16,346 nt of DNA, taken from contig CAZTHL010000082.1 of assembly GCA_964613585.1 (NCBI GenBank), positions 1 through 16,346 on the forward strand, in the 5' to 3' direction. This document shows positions 8,656-15,049 of this stretch, one piece after another. Numbering within the stretch: the first letter of the stretch is position 1; each line of letters begins with the position of its first letter. The notes below the pieces were generated by a model that had not been told where the DNA came from, did no database searches, and saw nothing but the letters and a program-made list of their open reading frames with translations. The position numbers and the translations under genes were made by a program. Source of the DNA: CAZTHL01 sp964613585. Lineage in GTDB: Bacteria > Pseudomonadota > Alphaproteobacteria > DSM-16000 > Inquilinaceae.

Positions 8656-8782
8656 AGAGCGTTTCCGCCTGACGCGGAATACTCGTCGGTCCGCTCCCCG
8701 CCGGGCCACCCCCAAGGCTGCTGTCAATGGGTGGCCGGGCGGGGAAGCGGGCCGGCGATGCCACCTGACCCGGAAACGCTCT
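8656..8782. repeat. Nested inverted-repeat element with interrupted palindromic unit
   Basis: The outer 12-base arms AGAGCGTTTCCG (8656-8667) and CGGAAACGCTCT (8771-8782) are perfect inverted repeats. Inside lies a second, stronger inverted repeat: 8691-8711 pairs with 8729-8750 over about 20 positions, with one mismatch and one extra base, around a 17-base loop. CCTGACGCGGAA at 8668-8679 recurs as CCTGACCCGGAA at 8764-8775 (11 of 12 identical). Joining left arm, core and right arm would give a single palindromic unit of the REP type common between genes of alphaproteobacteria. It could also be a bidirectional terminator for the two converging transcripts. Confidence 0.7.
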
Positions 8783-8800
8783 CGCCCCCCGGTGCGTGTG

Positions 8801-10036
8801 TCAGGCGGTCTCCATCTCACGGGCCCCGGCGACGATGCGGTCGTCGTGCAGGGCGCCGACCTCGCCCTCGCTCATTCCCAGCACGTCGAGCAGGATCTCA
8901 TCGGTGTTCTCGCCCAGGAGCGGAGCGCGGCGTACCGGGGTACGGCCGATCTCGGCGAAGGACAGCGGCGAGCCGGGCATCAGGTACTCGCCGACATCCG
9001 GCTCGTCGATCATCTCGAACATCGGATTGTCGGTCGAGCAGTCCGGATCCTTCTCGATGACCTCGCGCACCGTGTGATACTCGGCCCAGGTCACCCCGTG
9101 CTCGTCGAAGATCCGGCGCACCTCGGACAGCAGCCGGGTCTCGAACCAGGGCTCGAGCACCTTGGTGATCTCGCGCCGGCAGCGGAAGCGGTCGCCCTCG
9201 TCGTTGAGGTCGCGGCCGAGGCGGCGGCCGAGGGCGTCGAGCTCCTCGCCGAGGCCAGTGGCCTTGCGCAGGCTCGACCATTGCGAGGGGGTGAGGCCGA
9301 CCACCATGATCCGCTTGTGGTCAAGGGTGCCGAAGTCGCGGCCGTAGGCGCCATAGAGATAGTTGCCGTCCTTGGGCCGGTCGGCGTCGTTGACCATCAC
9401 CTCGGCGATCTTGCCGAGGTTGCCGAGCATGGCCAGCGCCACGTCCTTGAGCGCCAGCCGGACCAGCTGTCCCTCGCCGGTGAGGCGCCGATGCCGCTCG
9501 GCGGCGAGCAGGCCGACCATGCACATCTGCCCGGCGATGCAGTCCCACGCCGGCAGCAGATGATTGACCGGCCGCGACCAGATCCGCGGGCCGGTGACCA
9601 GCGGGAAGCCGACCTGCGGATTGACCGTGTAGTCGACCTCGGACTTGCCGTCGCGCCGGCCGACCAGATTGACCATCACCAGGTCCTCGCGCTGCTCCTT
9701 CAGCTTCTCGTAGGCGAGCCAGCCGCGCGCGGGGAAGTTGGTGACGAACATGCCGGCGTTCTCGCCGGGCGCCGTGATCAGCCGGCTCAGGATCTCCTGG
9801 CCCTTGGGCTTGCGGATGTCGACGGCGATCGACCGCTTGCCCTTGTTGAGGCCCGACCAGAACAGACTCTTGCCATTCTCCAGGTTGATCGGCCAGCGCT
9901 TGTAGTCGAGCCCGCCGCCGATCGGGTCGAAGCGGATGACGTCCGCCCCCATCTGGGCAAGCGTCATGCCGCCGAGCGGCATTGCCACGAAGGCCGAGCC
10001 TTCGACTACCCGCATCCCTTCCAAAATTCCTGCCAC
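8801..10036 (-). CDS. mct: Class III CoA-transferase, probable 2-methylfumaryl-CoA isomerase (mesaconyl-CoA C1-C4 transferase)
   Basis: The 411-residue protein belongs to family III CoA-transferases (CaiB/BaiF). The N-terminus MAGILEGMRVVEGSAFVAMP with LGGMTLAQMGADVIRFDPIG, then LDYKRWP, LNKGKRSIAVDIR, NLVGRRDGKSEVDYTVNPQ and ERHRRLTGEGQLV match what I remember of Mct from Chloroflexus far better than carnitine, formyl-CoA or racemase members. Asp165 in LPAWDCIAGQ aligns best with the family's catalytic aspartate. Mct moves CoA within one molecule, turning mesaconyl-C1-CoA into mesaconyl-C4-CoA, a step of the 3-hydroxypropionate bi-cycle. GTG 10036 is a well-supported start: AGGAG lies six bases upstream (10043-10047) and family similarity begins there. 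It follows crtC on the same strand after 195 bases. The assignment is from recalled family sequence, not from an alignment. Confidence 0.75.
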   Translation of the reverse strand: MAGILEGMRVVEGSAFVAMPLGGMTLAQMGADVIRFDPIGGGLDYKRWPINLENGKSLFWSGLNKGKRSIAVDIRKPKGQEILSRLITAPGENAGMFVTNFPARGWLAYEKLKEQREDLVMVNLVGRRDGKSEVDYTVNPQVGFPLVTGPRIWSRPVNHLLPAWDCIAGQMCMVGLLAAERHRRLTGEGQLVRLALKDVALAMLGNLGKIAEVMVNDADRPKDGNYLYGAYGRDFGTLDHKRIMVVGLTPSQWSSLRKATGLGEELDALGRRLGRDLNDEGDRFRCRREITKVLEPWFETRLLSEVRRIFDEHGVTWAEYHTVREVIEKDPDCSTDNPMFEMIDEPDVGEYLMPGSPLSFAEIGRTPVRRAPLLGENTDEILLDVLGMSEGEVGALHDDRIVAGAREMETA

Positions 10037-10231
10037 TGACCTCTCCTGTCGCTGTTCCCGTCGCCGCGGACTTGCTGAAGTGTGAAACAATAATGGTGCA
10101 ATGCGAAAGGCCTGGCGCCAAGACGCGAATCGCCGATGCTGCGATTTTTTCAGCCTTTGCGGAAATGGGGCTGGGCCGGAGCCCTTCCGGCTCCGCAGCG
10201 AGGGGATCCGGTCCTCTCCCTTGCAAGGGCT
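10037..10231 (-). other. Spacer between crtC and the CoA-transferase gene
   Basis: These 195 bases contain a hairpin (10177-10195) near the crtC end and a comparatively AT-rich stretch (about 10075-10150), probably holding the CoA-transferase promoter. No clear -35/-10 pair or TGT-N12-ACA site is visible, so the gene is not obviously under the same control as the pigment genes. Confidence 0.4.
10177..10195 (-). terminator. 7-bp hairpin after crtC, possible terminator
   Basis: CGGAGCC and GGCTCCG pair perfectly around a five-base loop, 36 bases after the crtC stop. In the crtC direction it is not followed by a T-run; the six-T tract at 10145-10150 is on the other strand and before the stem. 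It may weaken read-through from crtDC into the CoA-transferase gene. Confidence 0.4.
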
Positions 10232-11182
10232 CTACACGCTGCGGATGGTCGACAGGCGACGCATGCGGAAGGGCAGCAGGGCCTGCACCCAGCGGCTCCG
10301 GAAGCGGTCGAGGGAAAGGCTCTCGTGCACGGCCGTGGCGCGCTGGCCGGCCAGCTCCGCCTCGACCAGAGAGCGTGCGTAGAAGGGGGTATCCTCCAGC
10401 GTCCTGGCGACCCGCGCCGGGCTGTCGGCACGGAGGCGCCGGGCCACCCGCCACCAGCGGGTCGCCGGCAGGTCCTGAGCCGCGGCGGTCGGCATCTCCG
10501 CGATGCCGGCGGCAGGGTCGAAGCGAAGCGCCAGGCAGCGGTCGGCGCCGTCGCGAAGCCGGGCGTCGTAGACGACCGCGCTGGTGCCGTCGGGCAGGGC
10601 TGCGCGCGCCCAGTCCCAGCGCACGAAGCCGTTCTCGAGCGGCTCGTCGCCGTGGTTGATGTCGGTGTAGCCGCGCCCGGACCAGGACAGGAACGGCTCC
10701 TCGAGCTCGACCTCGATGCGGGCGCACGGGGCGAGCGGCTGCCAGACGTGCCCGCCGGCGGGGTTGAGCACGACCGCGCCGTCCACCAGGGCCTCCGGCA
10801 GCACGCGGATGCGGCCGACCACCCGCCGCGGCAGGGGGCTGCAGGTCTCGGCAACGGTCACGGTCAGGCCGGACCCGTCCCATTCGAGCGCGTTGGGCCC
10901 GATGTGGAAGTAGTCGGGGGCGCGCTCGACCGCCCGGGTCGGCCGTTCCGTCAGGACCCAGCGGCGGGTCCGGCCGTAAAGCGCCACGTTCAGCGCGCAG
11001 AAGCGCATCGGATCGACGCCTCGCGGGTCGGCGCGTCGGCCGTCGACCGCACGGGCAAAGGCATAGATCGGCGAGAAGACGCTGCCGACGAAGGCGATCA
11101 GCGTGAGGCCAAAGCGGCCGTCGTCGCTCAGCGCGTCGAGATACCACCAGAGATAGCCGCTCGGGACGACCGGCCGGTCGAA
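10232..11182 (-). CDS. crtC: Carotenoid 1,2-hydratase (CrtC), start unresolved
   Basis: CrtC adds water across the C1-C2 double bond of acyclic carotenoids (neurosporene, lycopene) to make 1-hydroxy derivatives, the substrates of CrtD and CrtF. The conserved core runs from FDRPVVPSGYLWWYLDALSD through LIAFVGSVFSPIYAFAR to the hallmark GRGYTDINHGDEPLENGFVR with WDWARA, and it ends at stop 10232-10234. I give the span that carries family similarity (about 316 residues). No ATG, GTG or TTG occurs in this frame between that core and ATG 11476, which lies deep inside crtD and would add a 98-residue Pro/Arg/Gly-rich extension. The next ATG, 11008, would cut off conserved residues. The core overlaps the end of crtD by about 55 bases in a different frame. 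Either translation is coupled to crtD with a rare start codon, or the long form is real. Confidence 0.9.
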   Translation of the reverse strand, partial: FDRPVVPSGYLWWYLDALSDDGRFGLTLIAFVGSVFSPIYAFARAVDGRRADPRGVDPMRFCALNVALYGRTRRWVLTERPTRAVERAPDYFHIGPNALEWDGSGLTVTVAETCSPLPRRVVGRIRVLPEALVDGAVVLNPAGGHVWQPLAPCARIEVELEEPFLSWSGRGYTDINHGDEPLENGFVRWDWARAALPDGTSAVVYDARLRDGADRCLALRFDPAAGIAEMPTAAAQDLPATRWWRVARRLRADSPARVARTLEDTPFYARSLVEAELAGQRATAVHESLSLDRFRSRWVQALLPFRMRRLSTIRSV

Positions 11183-12732
11183 GCAAGGTCCTGGAGCAGG
11201 CTCGCCACCGCTTGCCGGCCCGACAGCGCCGCCATCGGCACCCCCGGCCCCGGATGGACGCTGCCTCCCGCCAGGTAGAGGCCGCCGATCCGGGTCCGGG
11301 CGCCGGCCCGCCGGAACGAAGCCATCATGCCATGCGAGGCCGGACCGTACAACGCCCCCCCGGTCCCCGGAAACAGCCGGTCGAAGTCCGTCGGCGTCGT
11401 CAGAAGCGTCGTCTCCGGGCGCCGGTGCACGCGGAGACCGCAGCGCTCCATCAGCTGGAAGGTCCGCTGTGCGCATTCCTCGACCTCTCTCGATGGGAAC
11501 GGATGGGTGTCGCCGACCGGCGGGGCGTTGACGATGCAGAACAGCCGCTCGGGGCCCTTGGGCACGGCATCGTCATGGTCTCCCCGATCCTGGGCGCAGA
11601 CATAGGTGGTCGGCGTCCGCGGCAGGCGATGGCGGCGGAAGATGTCCTCGAACTCGCCGGCATAGTCGTCGGAGAAGAACACCGTGTGGCGCAGCAGCGG
11701 AAAGCCCTCGGTCTCTGCCAGCAGGGACAGGGTGAGCGCCGACAGGGAACGGTCCGCCGGCGGCAGCTTCGGCACGGCGCGCGCCACCTCGCGACCGAGC
11801 CGGCCGCCGGCGAGCGCGGCCAGGTCGGCGTTGGCGATGACGGCGTCGGCCGGCACCCTGTCGCCGTCGGCCAGACGCACGCCGGTGACGCGGCCGCCGC
11901 GCACTTCGATCTCGCGGGCCTCGGCGTTGAACCGGAAGGCGGCGCCGCGCTCGGCGGCCAGCCGCGCCAGGGTCTCGGCCACGCGATACATGCCGCCCTC
12001 GACCAGCCAGACCCCGGTGCCCTCGGCATGCGCCACGAGCATCAGCGTCGCCGGCGCCTGGAACGGCGAGGAGCCGCAATAGGTCGCGTAGCGGGCGAAT
12101 AGCTGGCGCAGCCGCTGGTCGTGGAAGTGCTGGCCGAGGGAGTCCCAGAGCTTTTTGTAGGCGTCGATTCGCCAGAGGTCGCCGAGGCCGCGGAGGCCGG
12201 CACGGCGCGCCAGCTCGAGTGGCGTGCCCGGTCGGGAGGCGCGGATGAAGGGCTCCTCCAGCGTCTCGTAGATGCGCCGGGCATGGGCGCAGAAGCCGCG
12301 GAAGCGTCGTGCCTCGGCCGCGCCGGCGAAGGCGCCGACCGCGTCCACCGACCGCTCCAGGTCGGTGAAGAGGTCGAGCTGCTCCCGGGCGCTCCAGGCG
12401 TGCCGGGCCAGGACCTCGACCGGGCGGACCGTCAGTTCCTCGTCAAGCGTGAGCCCGGCCGCGGCCAGCAACTCCTCGAACACCCAGCGCATGGTGAACA
12501 CGGTCGGGCCGGCGTCCAGCCAGGCGCCGCCGACCTTGACCTGTCGCATCTTGCCGCCGGGCCGCGCCGCCCGCTCGACCACGGTGACGTCGAGGCCGCG
12601 GCCGGCCAGCTCGAAGGCGGCCACCAGACCGGCGATCCCGGCGCCCACCACCACGACCCGGTCGCGGCGGCCGGCCGGGCTTCGGGACAAAGGGCGCCCG
12701 TCGGCGGCCGGGCCGTGCGGGACGAGGCTCAT
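11128..12732 (-). CDS. crtD: 1-hydroxycarotenoid 3,4-desaturase (CrtD)
   Basis: CrtD is an FAD-dependent desaturase of the CrtI/phytoene-dehydrogenase family. It introduces the C3-C4 double bond into 1-hydroxy or methoxy carotenoids after CrtC. The 534-residue protein opens with the dinucleotide-binding motif VVVVGAGIAGLVAAFELAGRG, then VVERAARPGGKM and GGAWLDAGPTVFTMRWVFEELL. It closes with the family signature LYLAGGSVHPGPGVPMAALS. It resembles CrtD rather than CrtI in its neighbours and in the C-terminal SSRAAISGGISTR tail. I chose ATG 12732. ATGs at 12750 and 12765 are in frame, but a -10-like TATGAT at 12762-12757 on this strand would place the mRNA start between them and 12732. It is transcribed away from crtE from a shared control region. 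The end overlaps crtC. Confidence 0.94.
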   Translation of the reverse strand: MSLVPHGPAADGRPLSRSPAGRRDRVVVVGAGIAGLVAAFELAGRGLDVTVVERAARPGGKMRQVKVGGAWLDAGPTVFTMRWVFEELLAAAGLTLDEELTVRPVEVLARHAWSAREQLDLFTDLERSVDAVGAFAGAAEARRFRGFCAHARRIYETLEEPFIRASRPGTPLELARRAGLRGLGDLWRIDAYKKLWDSLGQHFHDQRLRQLFARYATYCGSSPFQAPATLMLVAHAEGTGVWLVEGGMYRVAETLARLAAERGAAFRFNAEAREIEVRGGRVTGVRLADGDRVPADAVIANADLAALAGGRLGREVARAVPKLPPADRSLSALTLSLLAETEGFPLLRHTVFFSDDYAGEFEDIFRRHRLPRTPTTYVCAQDRGDHDDAVPKGPERLFCIVNAPPVGDTHPFPSREVEECAQRTFQLMERCGLRVHRRPETTLLTTPTDFDRLFPGTGGALYGPASHGMMASFRRAGARTRIGGLYLAGGSVHPGPGVPMAALSGRQAVASLLQDLASTGRSSRAAISGGISTR

Positions 12733-12761
12733 TGACACGGATCGTCGCATGTGTCCATCAT
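12732..12761 (+). promoter_or_regulatory. Sigma-70-like promoter for crtE-crtF
   Basis: TTGACA (12732-12737, perfect) and CATCAT (12756-12761, four of six to TATAAT) are separated by 18 bases and point toward crtE. The -10 box lies within the PpsR-type palindrome, so a bound repressor would block it. On the opposite strand TATGAT (12762-12757) is a five-of-six -10 box for crtD without a clear -35 box. Confidence 0.6.
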
Positions 12762-12769
12762 ACATGACA
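12752..12769. promoter_or_regulatory. PpsR/CrtJ-type operator between crtD and crtE
   Basis: TGTCCATCATACATGACA fits TGT-N12-ACA and also the stricter TGTC-N10-GACA palindrome bound by PpsR/CrtJ repressors of photosynthesis genes. It lies in the divergent crtD-crtE region and covers the -10 boxes of both directions, so one site could repress both carotenoid operons under oxygen or bright light. The motif match is direct; binding is inferred. Confidence 0.8.
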
Positions 12770-12818
12770 CTCTCGAGTGACAGAACAGCTTTACACAACG
12801 GTGCGCCGGGGGTTCGAC

Positions 12819-13688
12819 ATGGATGCCAAGACACGACTGGAGCAGGCGCTGACGACGGCGGTGGCGTACGGCGCGGCGGCCGAGACCCCGCCCGGGCTGG
12901 CGGCGGCCATCCGCTACGGGGTGTTTCCCGGCGGGGCGCGCGTCCGCCCGCGCCTGTGCCTGGCCGTGGCGCAGGCCTGCGGCGACGGCGACTCGGAGGC
13001 GGCGGCCGCGGCGGCGGCCTCGATCGAGCTGCTGCATTGCGCCTCCCTGATCCATGACGATCTCCCGTGCTTCGACGACGCCCCACTGCGCCGCGGCAAG
13101 CTCTCCGTCCACAAGGCCTTCGGCGAGCGGCTGGCCGTGCTGGCCGGTGACGCGCTCATCGTGCTGGCCTTCGAGACCCTGGCCCGCGGCCTCGCGAGCC
13201 AGCCCGAGCGGTTGGCGCGGCTGCTGCTGATCGTCGGGCGCGCGGTCGGCACCCCGTCCGGCATCGTGGCCGGTCAGGCCTGGGAATGCGAGCCCCGCGT
13301 GATCCTCGACAAGTACGAGCGGGCCAAGACCGGCGCCCTGTTCGTCGGCGCGACCGAGGCCGGCGCCGCCGCGGCCGGTGCCGACCCGGAAGCCTGGGGC
13401 CGGCTCGGGGAGCGCATCGGCGAGGCTTTTCAGGTGGCCGACGATCTGCACGACGCCACCGGCAACGCCGACGAGCTCGGCAAGCCGGTCGGCCGCGACG
13501 CCGTGCTCGACCGGCCGAGCGCCGCCCGCGAGCTTGGCATCGACGGGGCGGTGCGGCGTCTGAATCACTTGCTGGCCGAGGCCATGGACAGCATTCCGCC
13601 GTGCCCCGGGGTCGAGCAGATGCGCGCCACCATCCTCGCCGAATCGCAGCGATTTGTGCCCAAGGAGCTGTCGCGTCTCGCGGCCTGA
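12819..13688 (+). CDS. crtE: Geranylgeranyl diphosphate synthase (CrtE)
   Basis: CrtE extends farnesyl or shorter prenyl diphosphates with isopentenyl diphosphate to the C20 precursor used by CrtB and also for the bacteriochlorophyll tail. The 289-residue protein has FPGGARVRPRL (36-46), the first Asp-rich motif DDLPCFDD (80-87), GDALIVLAFE, and the second Asp-rich motif DDLHD (208-212) in FQVADDLHDATGN. Two residues between the aspartates of the first motif, as in DDxxxxD, mark the bacterial short-chain prenyltransferase type. ATG 12819 has GGGGG nine bases upstream. Earlier GTG codons at 12777 and 12801 are possible but lie in the leader. CrtF follows after three bases, forming a crtEF operon. 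Confidence 0.95.
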   Translation: MDAKTRLEQALTTAVAYGAAAETPPGLAAAIRYGVFPGGARVRPRLCLAVAQACGDGDSEAAAAAAASIELLHCASLIHDDLPCFDDAPLRRGKLSVHKAFGERLAVLAGDALIVLAFETLARGLASQPERLARLLLIVGRAVGTPSGIVAGQAWECEPRVILDKYERAKTGALFVGATEAGAAAAGADPEAWGRLGERIGEAFQVADDLHDATGNADELGKPVGRDAVLDRPSAARELGIDGAVRRLNHLLAEAMDSIPPCPGVEQMRATILAESQRFVPKELSRLAA

Positions 13689-13691
13689 GCG

Positions 13692-14960
13692 ATGGCGGCG
13701 CATACCGCCCGCGCCTCGGCGCCGAGCGGCCTGGAGGAGGCGCGGCCGGCCGGTCGAAGCGCCCTTGTCACGGCCACGGCCTTGAATCAGGACACCACCC
13801 TTGAGACCGGCAGGCACGAAGCCGGCTGGCGAGACCGCTGGCTCACGCTGCGCGACCGGTTGCTGGCCAGCCCTCGCTTCCAGCGCTGGGCCGCGCGCTT
13901 CCCGCTTACCCGGCCGGTGGCGCGGCGCCGGGCGCGCGCGCTGTTCGACCTGTGCGCCGGCTTCGTCTACTCGCAGATCCTGCTCGCCTGCATCCGCCTG
14001 CGGCTTCTCGAGACGCTGCGCGACGGGCCGCAAACGGCCGAGGCGCTGGCCCCACGGCTCGGCCTGACGCCCGAGGCGACGCGGCGGCTGCTGCGCGCGG
14101 CCGCCGCGCTGCGCCTCGCCGCGCGCCGCGGCGGTGAGCGCTACGGGCTCGGCGACTTCGGCGCCGCCCTGCTTGGTAATCCCGGCATCGCCGAGATGGT
14201 CGAGCATCATGCCATGCTCTACGCCGACCTGGCCGACCCGGTCGCCCTGCTGCGGGGCGAGCGCGGTGGCACCGCCCTGGCGGACTACTGGGACTACGGC
14301 GGCGCCGGCGCGGACAGCGTCCGGGCCCGCCCGGCGCCCGGCGGGATCGACTACAGCGCGCTCATGTCGGCGACCCAGGCCATGGTGGCCGAGCAGGTGC
14401 TCGAGGCCTATCCGCTCGGCCGCCATCGATGCCTGCTCGACGTCGGCGGCGGCGATGGCACCTTCATCGCCACCGTCGCCGGGCGGGTCCCGGGGCTGCG
14501 CTTCATGCTTCTTGACCTGCCCGCGGTCGCTGGCCGCGCCGCCGAGCGCTTCGCCGGGCTCGGCCTGGCCGGGCGGGCGACGACGGTCGGCGGCAGCTTC
14601 CTTGACGATCCGCTGCCCACCGGCGCGGACATCGTCACCCTGGTCCGCGTGGTGCACGACCATGACGACGCCGCGGCGCTCGCGCTGCTGCGCGCGGTCC
14701 GCCGCTGCCTGCCCGACGACGGCACCCTGCTGATCGCCGAGCCGATGGCCGATACGCCCGGCGCCGAGCCGATCGGCGACGCCTATTTCGGCTTCTACCT
14801 GCTGGCCATGGGCCAGGGGCGCCCGCGCCGGCCGGCCGAGCTGGCCGCCATGCTGGAGGCCGCGGGCTTCGAGCGCCCTCGGCGGCTCGGCAGCTCGATG
14901 CCGCTGCTGGCCCGGATCCTGGTCGCGCGGCCTGCCCCGGCGCCGCGGAGTGTTAAGTAA
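13692..14960 (+). CDS. crtF: Demethylspheroidene O-methyltransferase (CrtF)
   Basis: CrtF uses S-adenosylmethionine to methylate the 1-hydroxyl group placed by CrtC, giving 1-methoxy carotenoids of the spheroidene/spirilloxanthin type. The 422-residue protein has an N-terminal winged-helix dimerisation domain (AEALAPRLGLTPEATRRLL) and a Rossmann methyltransferase domain with motif I LLDVGGGDGTF (Asp250 to Gly256). LVRVVHDHDD supplies the usual catalytic-region histidine, followed by LLIAEPMADTPGAEP. The overall build is that of plant-type O-methyltransferases. Length is a little above the usual 390 residues because of a polar N-terminal stretch. It begins three bases after the crtE stop without a strong ribosome-binding site, suggesting translational coupling. 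Its stop codon lies inside the bchC operator, so read-through into bchCX is likely. Confidence 0.95.
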   Translation: MAAHTARASAPSGLEEARPAGRSALVTATALNQDTTLETGRHEAGWRDRWLTLRDRLLASPRFQRWAARFPLTRPVARRRARALFDLCAGFVYSQILLACIRLRLLETLRDGPQTAEALAPRLGLTPEATRRLLRAAAALRLAARRGGERYGLGDFGAALLGNPGIAEMVEHHAMLYADLADPVALLRGERGGTALADYWDYGGAGADSVRARPAPGGIDYSALMSATQAMVAEQVLEAYPLGRHRCLLDVGGGDGTFIATVAGRVPGLRFMLLDLPAVAGRAAERFAGLGLAGRATTVGGSFLDDPLPTGADIVTLVRVVHDHDDAAALALLRAVRRCLPDDGTLLIAEPMADTPGAEPIGDAYFGFYLLAMGQGRPRRPAELAAMLEAAGFERPRRLGSSMPLLARILVARPAPAPRSVK

Positions 14961-14968
14961 GCTTGACA
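14951..14968. promoter_or_regulatory. PpsR/CrtJ-type operator 1 before bchC
   Basis: TGTTAAGTAAGCTTGACA is an exact TGT-N12-ACA palindrome. It overlaps the crtF stop codon and includes the TTGACA -35 box of the bchC promoter, so a bound repressor would block polymerase. Confidence 0.8.
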
Positions 14969-14990
14969 TACCGAGGCGTCAAAGTAGACT
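14963..14990 (+). promoter_or_regulatory. Sigma-70-like promoter of bchC-bchX
   Basis: TTGACA (14963-14968, perfect) and TAGACT (14985-14990, four of six) are separated by 16 bases. Transcription would begin near 14997, giving a leader of about 50 bases before bchC. The -35 box lies in operator 1 and the -10 box in operator 2. Confidence 0.7.
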
Positions 14991-14994
14991 GACA
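14977..14994. promoter_or_regulatory. PpsR/CrtJ-type operator 2 before bchC (one mismatch)
   Basis: CGTCAAAGTAGACTGACA differs by one base from TGTC-N10-GACA. It lies exactly eight bases after operator 1 and spans the -10 box. Paired palindromes with eight-base spacing over -35 and -10 are the arrangement described for CrtJ at the Rhodobacter capsulatus bchC promoter, which supports this weaker match. Confidence 0.6.
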
Positions 14995-15049
14995 CAGGCC
15001 CTAATGTACCCCGTTGACGGTCCGCCAGCGAGCGGGTCGGAGCGCCTTC

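Larger units (their letters stand above)
8448..8800. other. Convergent gap with terminator and composite repeat
   Basis: These 353 bases lie between the end of the forward gene block and the end of the reverse CoA-transferase gene. They hold an intrinsic terminator (8467-8485) and a nested inverted-repeat element (8656-8782). I see no gene in the remainder. Open frames here are Arg/Pro-rich shadows. Confidence 0.6.

Noticed and set aside
8792..10039. A 415-codon plus-strand frame opposite the CoA-transferase gene
   Set aside because: It mirrors the real minus-strand gene, which has a strong ribosome-binding site and clear family motifs. The shadow is His/Ala/Leu-rich with no motif.
12733..13086. 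N-terminal extension of crtD into the crtE region
   Set aside because: The added 118 residues are Arg/Pro-rich, oppose crtE and would span the operator region. CrtD similarity begins after ATG 12732.
12729..14969. A 746-codon minus-strand frame opposite crtE and crtF
   Set aside because: It is a codon-phase shadow of crtE and crtF, rich in Gly, Arg, Gln and His, with no recognisable domain.
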